DNA of 64,000 nt from contig JBJTHN010000028.1 of the NCBI GenBank assembly GCA_046094505.1, forward strand, positions 57,986 through 121,985. Direction: 5' to 3'. Shown here in pieces: positions 26,107 to 36,289 of the stretch. Below the pieces are notes generated by a model, which searched no databases, had not been told where the DNA came from, and was given only the letters and a program-made list of their open reading frames with translations. A program made the translations under genes and the position numbers. How positions within the stretch are numbered: the stretch's first letter is position 1; each line of letters opens with the position of its first letter. The DNA comes from RFTU01 sp046094505. GTDB taxonomy: Bacteria > Pseudomonadota > Gammaproteobacteria > Burkholderiales > Burkholderiaceae_C.

Positions 26107-27707
26107 AGCGGCGCGAGGTGATGGCCGGCACCGCAGCCGCACTGGCTGCGGGCTGGCTGTCACCCGCTGCTGCCAACCCAAGCGCCCCGCCCACCGTGCA
26201 CCCGGCCCGCGCCACCTCCGCCAGCTTGGCCCGCGCCCTGCGCGAGGGCCGAACCAACGTGCGGGACATCGCCCAGGCGCATCTGGACCGCATCGCAGCC
26301 CTGGACCGTGCCGGCCCGAGGCTCAACAGCATCATCGAGATCAACCCCGATGCCCTGCGGGAAGCACAGCGCCTGGACAGCTTGGCCCGCAAAGGCCAAT
26401 GGCTCGGGCCGCTGCACGGGATTCCGGTGCTGCTCAAGGACAACATCGCCACCGGCGACCGGATGCAGACCACCGCCGGCTCACTGGCCTTGGAGGGCAC
26501 GCGTGCCACCCGAGATGCCCACATCGTGGAGCAGCTGCGCCAAGCCGGTGCACTGATCCTGGCCAAAACCAACCTCAGCGAGTGGGCCAACATCCGGTCC
26601 AACCGCTCCACCAGTGGCTGGAGCAGCCGCGGCGGCCTCACCCGCAACCCCTATGCGCTGGACCGCAACACCAGTGGCAGCAGCTCGGGCACGGCTGCGG
26701 CCGTGGCCGCAGGCTTGGGCGTATTGGGGGTGGGAACCGAAACCGATGGCTCCATCATTTCGCCGGCCACCCGCAACGGCTTGGTGGGGCTCAAGCCCAC
26801 GGTGGGCCGCGTCAGCCGCGACGGCATCATCCCCATCTCCCACACGCAGGACACGGCCGGCCCCATGACCCGCACGGTGGCCGATGCGGCCGCCCTCATG
26901 GCGGCCATCAGCCGAGCAGACCCGCGTGACCCCACCACCCAAAGCGCACCCGCCGCACCCGACTATGCAGCAGCGCTCAGGCCCGACGCGCTGCAAGGCG
27001 TGCGCATTGGCGTGGCGCGCAACCAGCTCAACCCGCACCAGGGGGTGAGCACACTGTTCGAGCGCAGCCTGCAGCAACTGCAGCAACTGGGCGCGCAACT
27101 GGTCGATGTACAGGCCCCGAGGCCCGCCACCTGGAGCGCAGACGAACTCACCGTGCTGCTCGTGGAACTCAAGGCGGGCCTGGCGGCATGGATCGCCGAG
27201 TTCGCCCCGCAAGCGCGCGTGCGCACCCTGGAAGACATCATCGCCTTCAACGAAGCCCACGCGGCCCGGGTGATGCCGCACTTCGCGCAAGAGCTCTTTT
27301 TGCAAGCGCGCGAATGGGGTGGCTTGGACAGCCCGGCCTATAAAGCCGCGCTGGAGAAGTGCCGCCGCCTGGCACGCACCGAAGGCTTGGATGCCTTGTT
27401 CCAAAAGGAAGGGATCCAGGCTCTGGTGGCCCCCAGCGGCGGTCTGGCTTCGCTGACCGACCTGGGTGCAGGCGACCACTCCACCGGTGGCTTTTCATCA
27501 GCCGCTGCGGTGGCTGGGCTGCCGCACCTCACCGTGCCCATGGGCGTGGTGGCCATACAAGGGGGTGCGGTGCTGCCGGCCGGCTTGTCTTTCGTCGGGC
27601 CGGCCTGGAGCGAGGCCCAGCTCCTGGGCTGGGGCTACGCCTTCGAGCAGGCCGGGCGGCACCGAGTGGCCCCCAGCTTCAGGCGACACAGCAGCGCCAG
27701 TGCCTGA
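26103..27707 (+). CDS. amidase signature family protein, probably Tat-exported
   Basis: This 534-residue amidase has the Ser-cisSer-Lys triad: Lys112 in VLLKDNIAT, serines 193-195 in SGSSSGTAAAV and nucleophile Ser217 in TDGSIISPA. The N-terminus KRREVMAGTAAALAAGWLSP looks like a short twin-arginine-type signal peptide ending near AAA-N, so the enzyme probably acts in the periplasm. It hydrolyses a carboxamide, perhaps a peptide amide as in related peptide amidases; the substrate is unknown. The GTG start at 26103 overlaps the metK stop (GTGA), an odd coupling of an exported amidase to SAM synthase. It is convergent with an MFS gene. Confidence 0.88.
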   Translation: MKRREVMAGTAAALAAGWLSPAAANPSAPPTVHPARATSASLARALREGRTNVRDIAQAHLDRIAALDRAGPRLNSIIEINPDALREAQRLDSLARKGQWLGPLHGIPVLLKDNIATGDRMQTTAGSLALEGTRATRDAHIVEQLRQAGALILAKTNLSEWANIRSNRSTSGWSSRGGLTRNPYALDRNTSGSSSGTAAAVAAGLGVLGVGTETDGSIISPATRNGLVGLKPTVGRVSRDGIIPISHTQDTAGPMTRTVADAAALMAAISRADPRDPTTQSAPAAPDYAAALRPDALQGVRIGVARNQLNPHQGVSTLFERSLQQLQQLGAQLVDVQAPRPATWSADELTVLLVELKAGLAAWIAEFAPQARVRTLEDIIAFNEAHAARVMPHFAQELFLQAREWGGLDSPAYKAALEKCRRLARTEGLDALFQKEGIQALVAPSGGLASLTDLGAGDHSTGGFSSAAAVAGLPHLTVPMGVVAIQGGAVLPAGLSFVGPAWSEAQLLGWGYAFEQAGRHRVAPSFRRHSSASA

Positions 27708-27735
27708 TTCGGCCAGCCTTCATCGGCTCTGATCT

Positions 27736-28962
27736 TCAGGCCAAGGCCCGCTGCCGGCTGGCCAAAAGCGAACCCAAGGCCAAGATGGCCGCGCTCACCA
27801 CGAAGCCCCGCTGCAGGCCCCCCGAGCCATCGGCCACCAAGCCCACCAGCACCGGTCCCACGATCTGGCCCGCTGCAAAGGTGATCGTGAACGCGGCAAT
27901 GCCCGAGGGCCAAGCGGCCTTGGCGCAGTTGTGGCGCACCAAGGCGGTGGTGGAGGCGACCACCGACAGGAACACGCTGCCAAACAGTGCACCCGAGGTG
28001 AACACCGCCACCGGGTGCGTGGACACCACCGGTAACACCGTGGCCAGGGCCAACAGCGCATTGAGCGTGGCCATGGGCCGCCCACCCTTGTGTTTCTGCA
28101 GCAGCGCAGCCCACAGCCAAGAGGAGGCCACCACGCCCATCCCGAGCACCACATAGAAGGCGGTGACCACGGAGACGCTCAATCCCTGCTCACGCAGCAG
28201 GGTGATGACGAAGGTCATGTAGCCGATGTAGCCCAGGCCAAAGCACAGATAGCCCAACAGGCCGTAGAGCAGGCCTGACAACGGGGCTGGCTCACGCTGG
28301 GCAGCGGGGGTTGGCGGGCAGCTCAGGCCACGCGTCATGGCCACCATGCCCAGGTGCGCGATCACGGCCAGGGCTGACAGGCAGATCCACGCGCGCTGCC
28401 AGTCGGCCGGCGCTTGCGGGGCAAACGCAAACCAGGCCTGCCAGCCCGCGCCCGCTTCAGGCGACATCACCCAGGGTACTGCCAGAGCACAGGCCGCGAT
28501 GCCCAAACCGGTGCCACCGTAATAGATGCCCAGAATCAGGCCCAGCCGTTGGGCACCCCCCGGCTGCTGCGCCAGGGATGCGGCCACGAGCCCACCCCCC
28601 GCGAAACTGGCCGCGCTGGCCACGCCGCTGGCAAAGCGCAACACAAACAAGGCCTCTTCCGAACGCACCAAGCCGTGCAAGAACAGGGTCACGCAAGCAC
28701 CGATACCGCCGGCCACCACCACAGACTTGCCGTCAAAACGCGCCTGCCACCGCGGCAGCAGCAGCGCTCCGGCCAGGTAGCCCGCCGCATTCACCGTGTT
28801 CAAGGCGCCCGCGGTGGCGTAGCTCCAATCCAAGTCGGCACGCATGGCCGGCAGCAGCAAGGCATAGGCAAAACGCGCCAAGCCCAGGGAGATCGCAGCG
28901 GCCAGTGCCAGGCCCATGGCCGTATACAACAGCCTGGCACCCTCCTTGGATTCCAACTTCAT
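27736..28962 (-). CDS. YbfB/YjiJ family MFS transporter
   Basis: This 408-residue inner-membrane carrier has about 12 hydrophobic helices. The N-terminal ISLGLARFAYALLLPAMRAD is the hallmark of the YbfB/YjiJ subfamily, and GALLLPRWQARFDGKSVV is the loop 2-3 region. The ATG at 28962 has AGGAGG close upstream, so the longer open frame that extends past it is discarded. The second half has GYLCFGLGYIGYMTFVITLL. Substrates of this subfamily are poorly known. It lies convergent to the amidase gene and divergent from ahcY, with a 334-base spacer that contains the SAH riboswitch. Confidence 0.9.
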   Translation of the reverse strand: MKLESKEGARLLYTAMGLALAAAISLGLARFAYALLLPAMRADLDWSYATAGALNTVNAAGYLAGALLLPRWQARFDGKSVVVAGGIGACVTLFLHGLVRSEEALFVLRFASGVASAASFAGGGLVAASLAQQPGGAQRLGLILGIYYGGTGLGIAACALAVPWVMSPEAGAGWQAWFAFAPQAPADWQRAWICLSALAVIAHLGMVAMTRGLSCPPTPAAQREPAPLSGLLYGLLGYLCFGLGYIGYMTFVITLLREQGLSVSVVTAFYVVLGMGVVASSWLWAALLQKHKGGRPMATLNALLALATVLPVVSTHPVAVFTSGALFGSVFLSVVASTTALVRHNCAKAAWPSGIAAFTITFAAGQIVGPVLVGLVADGSGGLQRGFVVSAAILALGSLLASRQRALA

Positions 28963-29103
28963 GGCCCCTCCTGACCGCCGCGCCGCACAGCCCCCAGGCG
29001 CGCAGCACCCAGGGGAACAAGCCGCCCAATCCCCCTGGCCTTCGTCAAGTGTCGCACGCAGCCCTGCACACCGAGATGGGGTCTCGGTTAAACTAAAGCT
29101 ACC

Positions 29104-29186
29104 TTCCGAGGAGCGCTGCGAGACGGACCGTTGACCCCAACGGCTGACGTCCCAGGCTCGGAACCGTGTCCAACCGCGCTCACCCT
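29104..29186 (+). ncRNA. SAH riboswitch in the ahcY leader
   Basis: Three blocks in the right order and spacing match the SAH riboswitch: CCGAGGAGCGCTGCGA (29106-29121), CCCAGGCTCGGAAC (29151-29164) and CAACCGCGCTCACC (29171-29184). CCGAG pairs with CTCGG to form the main helix, and GAGCGC with GCGCTC can give the pseudoknot of this class. It lies 110 bases upstream of the ahcY start. Known members turn on expression when S-adenosylhomocysteine accumulates. The rest of the 28963-29296 spacer holds the divergent promoters; TTAAACT at 29088-29094 could be a -10 element. Class recognised from memory of the consensus; confidence is high because all conserved blocks are present. Confidence 0.88.
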
Positions 29187-29296
29187 GCTTCGGCCCATTC
29201 TGGGGCGTGCACGGCGAGCGAATCTCCCTCGACTCCAACCGCGCGCGCCTTGCGGCACGCAGCAGGCTCCAACTTTTTTCTTCGGAGCAAAGAGTC

Positions 29297-30730
<1,434 letters not shown>

Positions 30731-30744
30731 TCGCCGCCGCGATG

Positions 30745-30771
30745 GGGCTGTGGGCTGCAAGCCCGCAGCCC
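30745..30771 (+). terminator. 12-bp hairpin between ahcY and tlyA, no T-tract
   Basis: GGGCTGTGGGCT (30745-30756) pairs with AGCCCGCAGCCC (30760-30771), with one G-U pair and a 3-base loop. It begins 14 bases after the ahcY stop. The lack of a T run argues against a plain terminator, so it may be an attenuator or an mRNA-stabilising or processing hairpin that lowers tlyA-metF relative to ahcY. Confidence 0.45.
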
Positions 30772-30796
30772 ATGCGGTTGTGAACGCGAGTGCCGC

Positions 30797-31561
30797 ATGC
30801 GAGCCGACCTGCTGCTGCTTGAAAAGGGCCTGGCCCCCAGCCGATCGGCCGCAGCACGCCTGATCGAGCGTGGTGCGGTGCGGTGGCGCCAGGCTCTGCA
30901 ACCGTGGCAAACGACCCGCAAGGCCGGAGAAGACCTGCCCGCCGGCTGTGAGCTGGAGCTCACCGATGACGCCGAACTGCGCTGGGCCTCGCGTGCAGGC
31001 CTGAAGCTCGAAGGGGCGCTCGATGCCCTGGGTCTCAGCCCCGAAGGCACCACCGCACTCGATGTGGGTCAAAGCACCGGCGGCTTCACCGATGTGCTGC
31101 TGGCACGCGGCGCCATTCGAGTCGTGGGCGTGGATGTTGGGCACGGCCAGTTGTCGCCCCGCTTGCGCCAAGACCCGCGCGTGGCCGCCCATGAAGGCCT
31201 CAACGCGCGCGAACTCACAAAGGCCTCACTCGGCGCAGACTTGCCCCATAAAGGCTTCGACCTCATCGTGGGCGACCTGTCCTTCATCTCGCAAACCTTG
31301 GTGTGGCCTGCTCTCGTGCCGCTGTTAGCGCCGCAGGGTCACCTCCTCATGCTCGTCAAGCCCCAGTTCGAACTGCAGCCTCAACACATCGGAAAGGGTG
31401 GACTCGTCAAACCTGACGCACCGGTTGACGAAATCGAACATCGACTGCGCACCATGGCTCAATCGCTGAGCCTGCAGGTGCAAGCCTGGATCCACAGCCC
31501 CATCACCGGCGGCGACGGCAACCGCGAACACTTCATCCTGATGCGCCATGCCAGCGCCTGA
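30797..31561 (+). CDS. TlyA family RNA methyltransferase
   Basis: This 254-residue protein has an N-terminal S4 RNA-binding domain (RADLLLLEKGLAPSRSAAAR and LIERGAVRW, residues 2-30) and a FtsJ/RrmJ-like methyltransferase. The SAM motif is ALDVGQSTGGFTDVLLARGA near residue 76, and the catalytic-type K-D-K residues of the fold fall in GLVKPD and the later part. Homologues in mycobacteria 2'-O-methylate 16S and 23S rRNA cytidines and set capreomycin sensitivity; some are called haemolysins, a name without enzymatic basis. The place between ahcY and metF is conserved in Burkholderiales. It uses SAM and yields the SAH that AhcY removes. Confidence 0.92.
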   Translation: MRADLLLLEKGLAPSRSAAARLIERGAVRWRQALQPWQTTRKAGEDLPAGCELELTDDAELRWASRAGLKLEGALDALGLSPEGTTALDVGQSTGGFTDVLLARGAIRVVGVDVGHGQLSPRLRQDPRVAAHEGLNARELTKASLGADLPHKGFDLIVGDLSFISQTLVWPALVPLLAPQGHLLMLVKPQFELQPQHIGKGGLVKPDAPVDEIEHRLRTMAQSLSLQVQAWIHSPITGGDGNREHFILMRHASA

Positions 31562-31577
31562 GCCCCACCGGAACACC

Positions 31578-32423
31578 ATGAACACCACCACCATCGGCCT
31601 GCCCCTGAGCCTCGAGTTCTTCCCCCCAAAAACCGAGGAAGGCGCCACCAAGCTCACCGCCGTACGCCAACAGCTCTATGCGCTCAAGCCCGAGTTCTGC
31701 TCGGTCACCTATGGTGCCGGCGGCTCCACCCAGGACGGAACGCTGCAGACCGTTCAAGCCATCCTGCGTGAAGGCCAGGCCGCGGCCCCGCACTTCAGCT
31801 GCATCGGAGCCAGCAAAGCCTCCATTCGCGACAAGCTCGCACAATTCAAGGCCGAGGGTATCCAGCGCATCGTGGCCCTGCGCGGCGACTTGCCCAGCGG
31901 CTACGGTGGCTTCGGTGAGTTTCGCTATGCCAGCGACCTGGTGGCCTTCATTCGCGAGGAAACCGGCAGCCACTTCCACATCGAAGTGGGCGCCTATCCG
32001 GAAACGCACCCTCAGGCGCGCTCGCCGCAGGATGATCTCAAGGCCTTCGTGACGAAGGTCAGGGCCGGCGCCAACTCGGCCATCACCCAGATGTTCTTCA
32101 ACACCGATGCGTACTTCCGCTTCGTCGACGAAGCCTATGCCTTGGGCGTGGACATCCCGATCGTGCCGGGCATCATGCCCATCACCAACAGCAGCGGCAT
32201 CATCCGCTTTGCCGACAACTGCGGCGCTGAAATCCCGCGTTGGATGCGCCTGCGGCTGCAGTCTTTCGGTGACGACACGGCCAGCATCAAGGCCTTTGGC
32301 CTGGAGGTCATCACCGACCTGTGCGACCAGTTGCGCACCGCCGGCGTGCCCGCCCTGCATTTCTACACCATGAACCAAAGCGTCACGGTCATGGAAATCT
32401 GCAAGCGCTTGGGCTCGGCATAG
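31578..32423 (+). CDS. metF: methylenetetrahydrofolate reductase [NAD(P)H]
   Basis: This 281-residue FAD-dependent TIM-barrel enzyme reduces 5,10-methylene-THF to 5-methyl-THF, the methyl donor for methionine synthesis. The N-terminal LSLEFFPPKTEEGATKL includes the catalytic Glu. Further marks are FCSVTYGAGGSTQDGT, RGDLPSGYG, GAYPETHPQA and QMFFNTDAYFRFVDEA, with the Asp of the ALRGD motif that tunes FAD. The start at 31578 is preferred over an in-frame ATG at 31548 that would overlap tlyA, because GGAA precedes it and the family starts here. It closes the SAH riboswitch-ahcY-tlyA-metF unit and converges on the cyclo-ligase gene, another C1-folate enzyme. Confidence 0.96.
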   Translation: MNTTTIGLPLSLEFFPPKTEEGATKLTAVRQQLYALKPEFCSVTYGAGGSTQDGTLQTVQAILREGQAAAPHFSCIGASKASIRDKLAQFKAEGIQRIVALRGDLPSGYGGFGEFRYASDLVAFIREETGSHFHIEVGAYPETHPQARSPQDDLKAFVTKVRAGANSAITQMFFNTDAYFRFVDEAYALGVDIPIVPGIMPITNSSGIIRFADNCGAEIPRWMRLRLQSFGDDTASIKAFGLEVITDLCDQLRTAGVPALHFYTMNQSVTVMEICKRLGSA

Positions 32424-32438
32424 AGCCCAGAAGGGCTC
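32423..32438. terminator. hairpin filling the gap between convergent metF and cyclo-ligase genes
   Basis: GAGCCC (32423-32428) and GGGCTC (32433-32438) form a perfect 6-base-pair hairpin with an AGAA loop. It occupies the whole 13-base gap and touches both stop codons. It may work as a bidirectional terminator, although no T-tract follows on either strand. Confidence 0.5.
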
Positions 32439-33021
32439 ACACGGGCCTTTGCCAGGCCACCCCGTCCTCGGTGAGGATCACATCCAGCGGCACATCATGC
32501 AGCTCTGGCTGCAGCCAGGGCACATGTCCGTGCGAGTACGCCAGCCCAACGGTAAGGGGCCGGGGCTTTAGGCTGACCAGGGTGCGGTCGTAGAAGCCGC
32601 CCCCATAGCCCAGGCGATAGCCATTCGGCCCAAACCCCACACAGGGCACCAGCAGCAACTGCGGCTCGAACTGCGGGGTGTCCTTGGGCTTGGGAATCCC
32701 ATAGGCATCGTCCTCCATCGGGCAGCCCGGCCACCAAGCGTGAAACTGCAAGCGCTTGTTTTCTCGCAGCATCACGGGCAAGCCGATAATGCGCTGGCCA
32801 TCGGCCTCCGCCCAGCGGTACAAGGCCGGAAGGGCATCAAATTCACCCTTGATCGGCCAGTAGGCGCCGATGGCCACCTCGCTGCGGCCGACCAGCCACA
32901 CCTGCAGCACCTCCTGCAATTGCTCGGCGCGCAGCAGGCGGTCGACCATGGTGTGGCGCTCAACCTGCAACTGCCGGCGCAGCAACTTCTTGTCGCGGGT
33001 AGGGTCGAGATTGAAATCCAT
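32437..33021 (-). CDS. 5-formyltetrahydrofolate cyclo-ligase
   Basis: This 194-residue cytosolic enzyme (MTHFS, YgfA/FAU1 family) uses ATP to convert 5-formyl-THF to 5,10-methenyl-THF. The family signature is VGFGPNGYRLGYGGGFYDRT at about residues 130-150, with the preceding PKPKDTPQFEPQLLLVPCVG. The N-terminal DKKLLRRQLQVERHTMV fits the substrate-binding helix. The start at 33021 is chosen because the homologous N-terminus begins within about 8 residues and GGTGATTGG lies just ahead. In many proteobacteria this gene sits beside the 6S RNA gene; none is seen here. It is divergent from the lytic transglycosylase gene. Confidence 0.92.
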   Translation of the reverse strand: MDFNLDPTRDKKLLRRQLQVERHTMVDRLLRAEQLQEVLQVWLVGRSEVAIGAYWPIKGEFDALPALYRWAEADGQRIIGLPVMLRENKRLQFHAWWPGCPMEDDAYGIPKPKDTPQFEPQLLLVPCVGFGPNGYRLGYGGGFYDRTLVSLKPRPLTVGLAYSHGHVPWLQPELHDVPLDVILTEDGVAWQRPV

Positions 33022-33101
33022 TGGCCAATCACCCGTTTCCTCGTGCAAACTTGTGCACCATGCCGCTAAACACCCCGCAGCCAAAGCGCTGCACGCTCCT
33101 C

Positions 33102-35174
33102 ATGAAACTTCAACGGCGCCACGGTGCAGCGCTGGCCGCGGCAGCCTTTGCACTCGGATTGTCGACGATGTGGCCCGGCGCGGCTCCCGCCCAGGCCCAG
33201 CCCAGCCCAGCCATGGCCCTGGAGGCCACCAACTTCCCCAGCCAAGACGCCTTGATCAACGAGGCCCGCGAAGCCCTCAAGCGCCGTGACAAGTTACGCC
33301 TGGAAGCCCTGCGCGACACCGCCCAGCGCCAGTCCCACCCCTTGGCCTCCTGGATCGACTACTGGTACCTGGGCCTGCGCCTGGGCGAAGTGGGCACGGC
33401 CGAAGTGGAGCGCTTCTACCAGCGCTGGCCGGGCAGCTATGTGGAAGACCGCCTGCGCAACGACTGGCTGTTGGAGTTGGGCCACCGCCGTGCCTGGGCT
33501 GATTTCGCCCAGGACATGCCTCGCTTCAAGATGAACGATGACCGCGAGGTCACGTGCTACGCGCTGCTGGCCGAACATGAACTGGGCCGTGCAACAACCG
33601 ATCTGCGCGAGCGGGCGCTGGCGGCGTGGTTGGCCCAGCGCGAAGCCGACAAGGGCTGCCAAGTCATGGGCCGAACCCTGGTGCAGGCCAAGGTGTTGGG
33701 CGCGGATGCGGCGTGGCGAAAGCTGCAGCTGGCCATCGAGACGAACCGCCCCAAGGTGGCGCGCCAAACCGCAGAGTCCCTGGGCGTCCCCGTCCAAAAA
33801 GCCATCGCCGAGATCACCGACAACGCCACCAAGGCCCTGGACGCCAAGCGCGTCTGGCCTGCCCCCCACGCCGGTGCCCTGGCCGCCCTGGCCTTGGCCC
33901 GCCGAGCGCAAGACGCCCCTGAAGACGCCGCCAAGCGCTTGGAAGACCGCTGGGCGCGCCAGATGCCCCCTGAGTGGCAGGCCTGGGCCTGGGCACAGAT
34001 CGGGCGACAAGCCGGCCTGAAGGGGCAAGCCCAAGCCGCGCAGCACTACCGCCGGGCTTGGGAAGCGGCCGACCGGAGCGGCAAGCCCGTTCACTGGTCT
34101 GATGACACGCTGGCTTGGGGCGTGCGCAGCTCGCTGCGCGCTGCCGATGCGCTGTCCCCCCGTTTGATCCTGCGCTCCGTTGACGCCATGAGCGAACGAG
34201 AGCAAAGAGATCCGGCCTGGCAGTTTTGGCGGGCGCGGGCCTTGCTGCAAACCGCGCGCAGCGGCGCGGAAGGTCAAGCGCAGCGAGACGAAGCGCAACA
34301 AGCCCTGCACCGCATGGCCTCACCCCTGCACTTCTACGGCAAGCTGGCCTTGGAGGAGCTGGGCCAACCCCTGACACTGCCGCCCAAGCCCGGCCGCCCG
34401 CAGGCGGGTGAGCGCGAAGCGGCACTGCAGCATCCCGGCCTCACCCGCGCGCTGCGCCTGCTGGCCCTGGGCCTGCGCAGCGAAGGTGTGCGCGAATGGA
34501 ACTTCAGCCTGCAGGGCATGAGCGACCGCGAACTGCTGGCCGCCGCCGAGCGTGCGTGTGAGCGCGAGGTGTGGGACCGCTGCATCAACACCAGCGACCG
34601 CACACGCTCGGAAATCGACCTGGAGCAACGGTTTCCCACGCCGTTTCGCCGCGACGTCTTGGCCAAGACCAGCGAGATGGGCGTCGACCCGGCGTATGTG
34701 TACGGCCTCATTCGGCAGGAGTCGCGCTTTGTGACCGACGCCCGCTCGCATGTGGGCGCATCGGGCCTGATGCAGGTGATGCCGGCCACGGCCAAGTGGA
34801 CCGCCAAGCGCATCGGCCTGCCCTTCAAGCCCGAAATGATCACCGACCGAGACGCCAACCTGCGCATCGGCACGGCCTACCTGAAGATCGTGCTGGATGA
34901 CTTCGGCGGCTCACAGGCCATGGCCGCTGCGGCCTATAACGCCGGGCCCAGCCGCCCACGCCGTTGGCGCGAGGGGCCGGTCATTGAAGCCGCCGCCTGG
35001 GCCGAGTCCATTCCCTTCAATGAGACACGCGACTACGTGAAGAAGGTGCTGTCCAACGCCACGCTGTACGCCGCCCTGATGGGCCAGGCCAATGCCTCAC
35101 TGAAGGCGCGCCTGGGCCACAGCATTGGGCCCCGTGAAGCCAGTGCGCCTGGCCCGGACCGAGAGATTCCCTAA
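33102..35174 (+). CDS. soluble lytic murein transglycosylase (Slt70-like)
   Basis: This 690-residue periplasmic enzyme cleaves peptidoglycan strands to 1,6-anhydro-muropeptides. With the start at 33102 there is a clear signal peptide (HGAALAAAAFALGLSTMWPG, cleavage near AQA-Q); an in-frame ATG at 33060 gives a longer n-region and is the alternative, as neither has a good Shine-Dalgarno site. Residues about 40-480 are the superhelical ring of Slt70, and the SLT domain covers about 520-660: GLIRQESRF with catalytic Glu540, GASGLMQVMPATAKW, RIGTAYL and AAYNAGPSRPRRW. Length and layout agree with E. coli Slt70, which recycles murein with the AmpG/AmpD route. Confidence 0.93.
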   Translation: MKLQRRHGAALAAAAFALGLSTMWPGAAPAQAQPSPAMALEATNFPSQDALINEAREALKRRDKLRLEALRDTAQRQSHPLASWIDYWYLGLRLGEVGTAEVERFYQRWPGSYVEDRLRNDWLLELGHRRAWADFAQDMPRFKMNDDREVTCYALLAEHELGRATTDLRERALAAWLAQREADKGCQVMGRTLVQAKVLGADAAWRKLQLAIETNRPKVARQTAESLGVPVQKAIAEITDNATKALDAKRVWPAPHAGALAALALARRAQDAPEDAAKRLEDRWARQMPPEWQAWAWAQIGRQAGLKGQAQAAQHYRRAWEAADRSGKPVHWSDDTLAWGVRSSLRAADALSPRLILRSVDAMSEREQRDPAWQFWRARALLQTARSGAEGQAQRDEAQQALHRMASPLHFYGKLALEELGQPLTLPPKPGRPQAGEREAALQHPGLTRALRLLALGLRSEGVREWNFSLQGMSDRELLAAAERACEREVWDRCINTSDRTRSEIDLEQRFPTPFRRDVLAKTSEMGVDPAYVYGLIRQESRFVTDARSHVGASGLMQVMPATAKWTAKRIGLPFKPEMITDRDANLRIGTAYLKIVLDDFGGSQAMAAAAYNAGPSRPRRWREGPVIEAAAWAESIPFNETRDYVKKVLSNATLYAALMGQANASLKARLGHSIGPREASAPGPDREIP

Positions 35175-35248
35175 GGCCTACGCACCTGTCAAACCTGCCA
35201 CACCGGCCACCCCCGCCAGCCCGTCACCCCGCCAGTGCCCTCCCCAAC

Positions 35249-36259
35249 ATGACACAAACCCTCTGGACGTCCCCACCCACTGCGGCGGGCCCCGCCGACG
35301 CCGGGCCCCAGCGCGTTCTGGTGTTGGGCGGTACCGGTTTCGTTGGGCAGTCCTTCTGTGAGCGTTGGACGCGCGCCATGCCCAGCGGCAGCACCTTGCT
35401 GGTGCCCACGCGGCGTACCGCACACGCGCAGGCCATCCGCCACCTGCCCGGCGTGGTGGTGGTGCAGGCCGATGTGCACCAGTCCAGCGAACTCAACCAG
35501 CTCCTTCAAGGCTGCGACGCCGTGGTGAACCTGGTGGCCATCCTGCAAGGTTCGGCCAGTGCCTTCGAAAAGGTTCATGTGCGGCTGCCCAGCCAATTGG
35601 CTGCGGCGAGTGTGCAAGCGGGGGTGCTGCGGCTGGTTCACATCAGCGCCCTCGGGGTGAGCCCGCAGGCCCCTTCGCAATACCTGCGCAGCAAGGCCGC
35701 CGGCGAGGCCGCGCTGGCCCCACTGGGCACGGCCCTGAGCGTCTTGCGCCCATCGGTGATCTTTGGCGCGCGTGACCGCTTTCTGAACACCTTCGCCCGC
35801 CTGCAGGCCCTGGCTCCCGTGGTGCCGCTGGCGGGTGCCCATTCCACTTTCCAGCCGGTGTGGGTGGAAGACGTGGCACAGGCCATCGTGCACAGCCTCA
35901 TGAAGCCCGACCACACCCCAGCCGTGCTGGAGTGTGCGGGCCCGGCGGTCTACACCCTGGCCGAGTTGGTGCGCATGGCCGGCCAGTGGAGCGGGCATGC
36001 CCGCCCCATCGTGCCGCTGCCCGGCCCACTGGCCACCGTGCAAGCCCTGGCCATGGAAGCCCTGCCCGGGGAGCCTCTGATGTCACGCGACAACCTGGCG
36101 TCTATGCAGGTGCCCAATGTGGCCACCGGCACACTGCCAGGGCTGTCGGCCATTGGCATCACGCCCACCTCGCTACAGGCCATCGGACCCACCTATTTGC
36201 GCCCCGGCCAAGGCTGCGCGCGATTGGACGCGCTGCGCGCCCGCGCCGGTCGGCGCTGA
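35249..36259 (+). CDS. NAD(P)-dependent epimerase/dehydratase family protein (atypical SDR, NDUFA9-like)
   Basis: This 336-residue protein has an N-terminal Rossmann fold with the atypical SDR loop VLVLGGTGFVGQSF (G-G-T-G-F-V-G at residues about 26-32). LVAILQG, HISALGV and YLRSKAAGEAAL match the complex I NDUFA9-like/SDR_a5 subfamily, in which Tyr and Lys of the active site remain but the reaction is unknown. SVLRPSVIFGARDRFLNTFA follows as expected. The C-terminal third is less conserved. It lies between slt and cca, all on the plus strand. I would not guess a substrate; relatives have been tied to quinone biology or NADPH sensing only by homology. Confidence 0.87.
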   Translation: MTQTLWTSPPTAAGPADAGPQRVLVLGGTGFVGQSFCERWTRAMPSGSTLLVPTRRTAHAQAIRHLPGVVVVQADVHQSSELNQLLQGCDAVVNLVAILQGSASAFEKVHVRLPSQLAAASVQAGVLRLVHISALGVSPQAPSQYLRSKAAGEAALAPLGTALSVLRPSVIFGARDRFLNTFARLQALAPVVPLAGAHSTFQPVWVEDVAQAIVHSLMKPDHTPAVLECAGPAVYTLAELVRMAGQWSGHARPIVPLPGPLATVQALAMEALPGEPLMSRDNLASMQVPNVATGTLPGLSAIGITPTSLQAIGPTYLRPGQGCARLDALRARAGRR

Positions 36260-36283
36260 GGCTCACACCCTGAGGCTCACACC
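36256..36283 (+). repeat. perfect 14-bp tandem duplication CTGAGGCTCACACC
   Basis: Two exact copies, 36256-36269 and 36270-36283, lie end to end. The first includes the TGA stop of the epimerase-like gene, and the second ends 6 bases before the cca start. It is probably a recent slippage duplication that lengthened the spacer. Confidence 0.85.
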
Positions 36284-36289
36284 ATCACC

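Noticed and set aside
29207..29296. In-frame N-terminal extension of ahcY
   Set aside because: It would translate the riboswitch-to-gene leader, shows no homology to AhcY proteins, and the ATG at 29297 has a ribosome-binding site.
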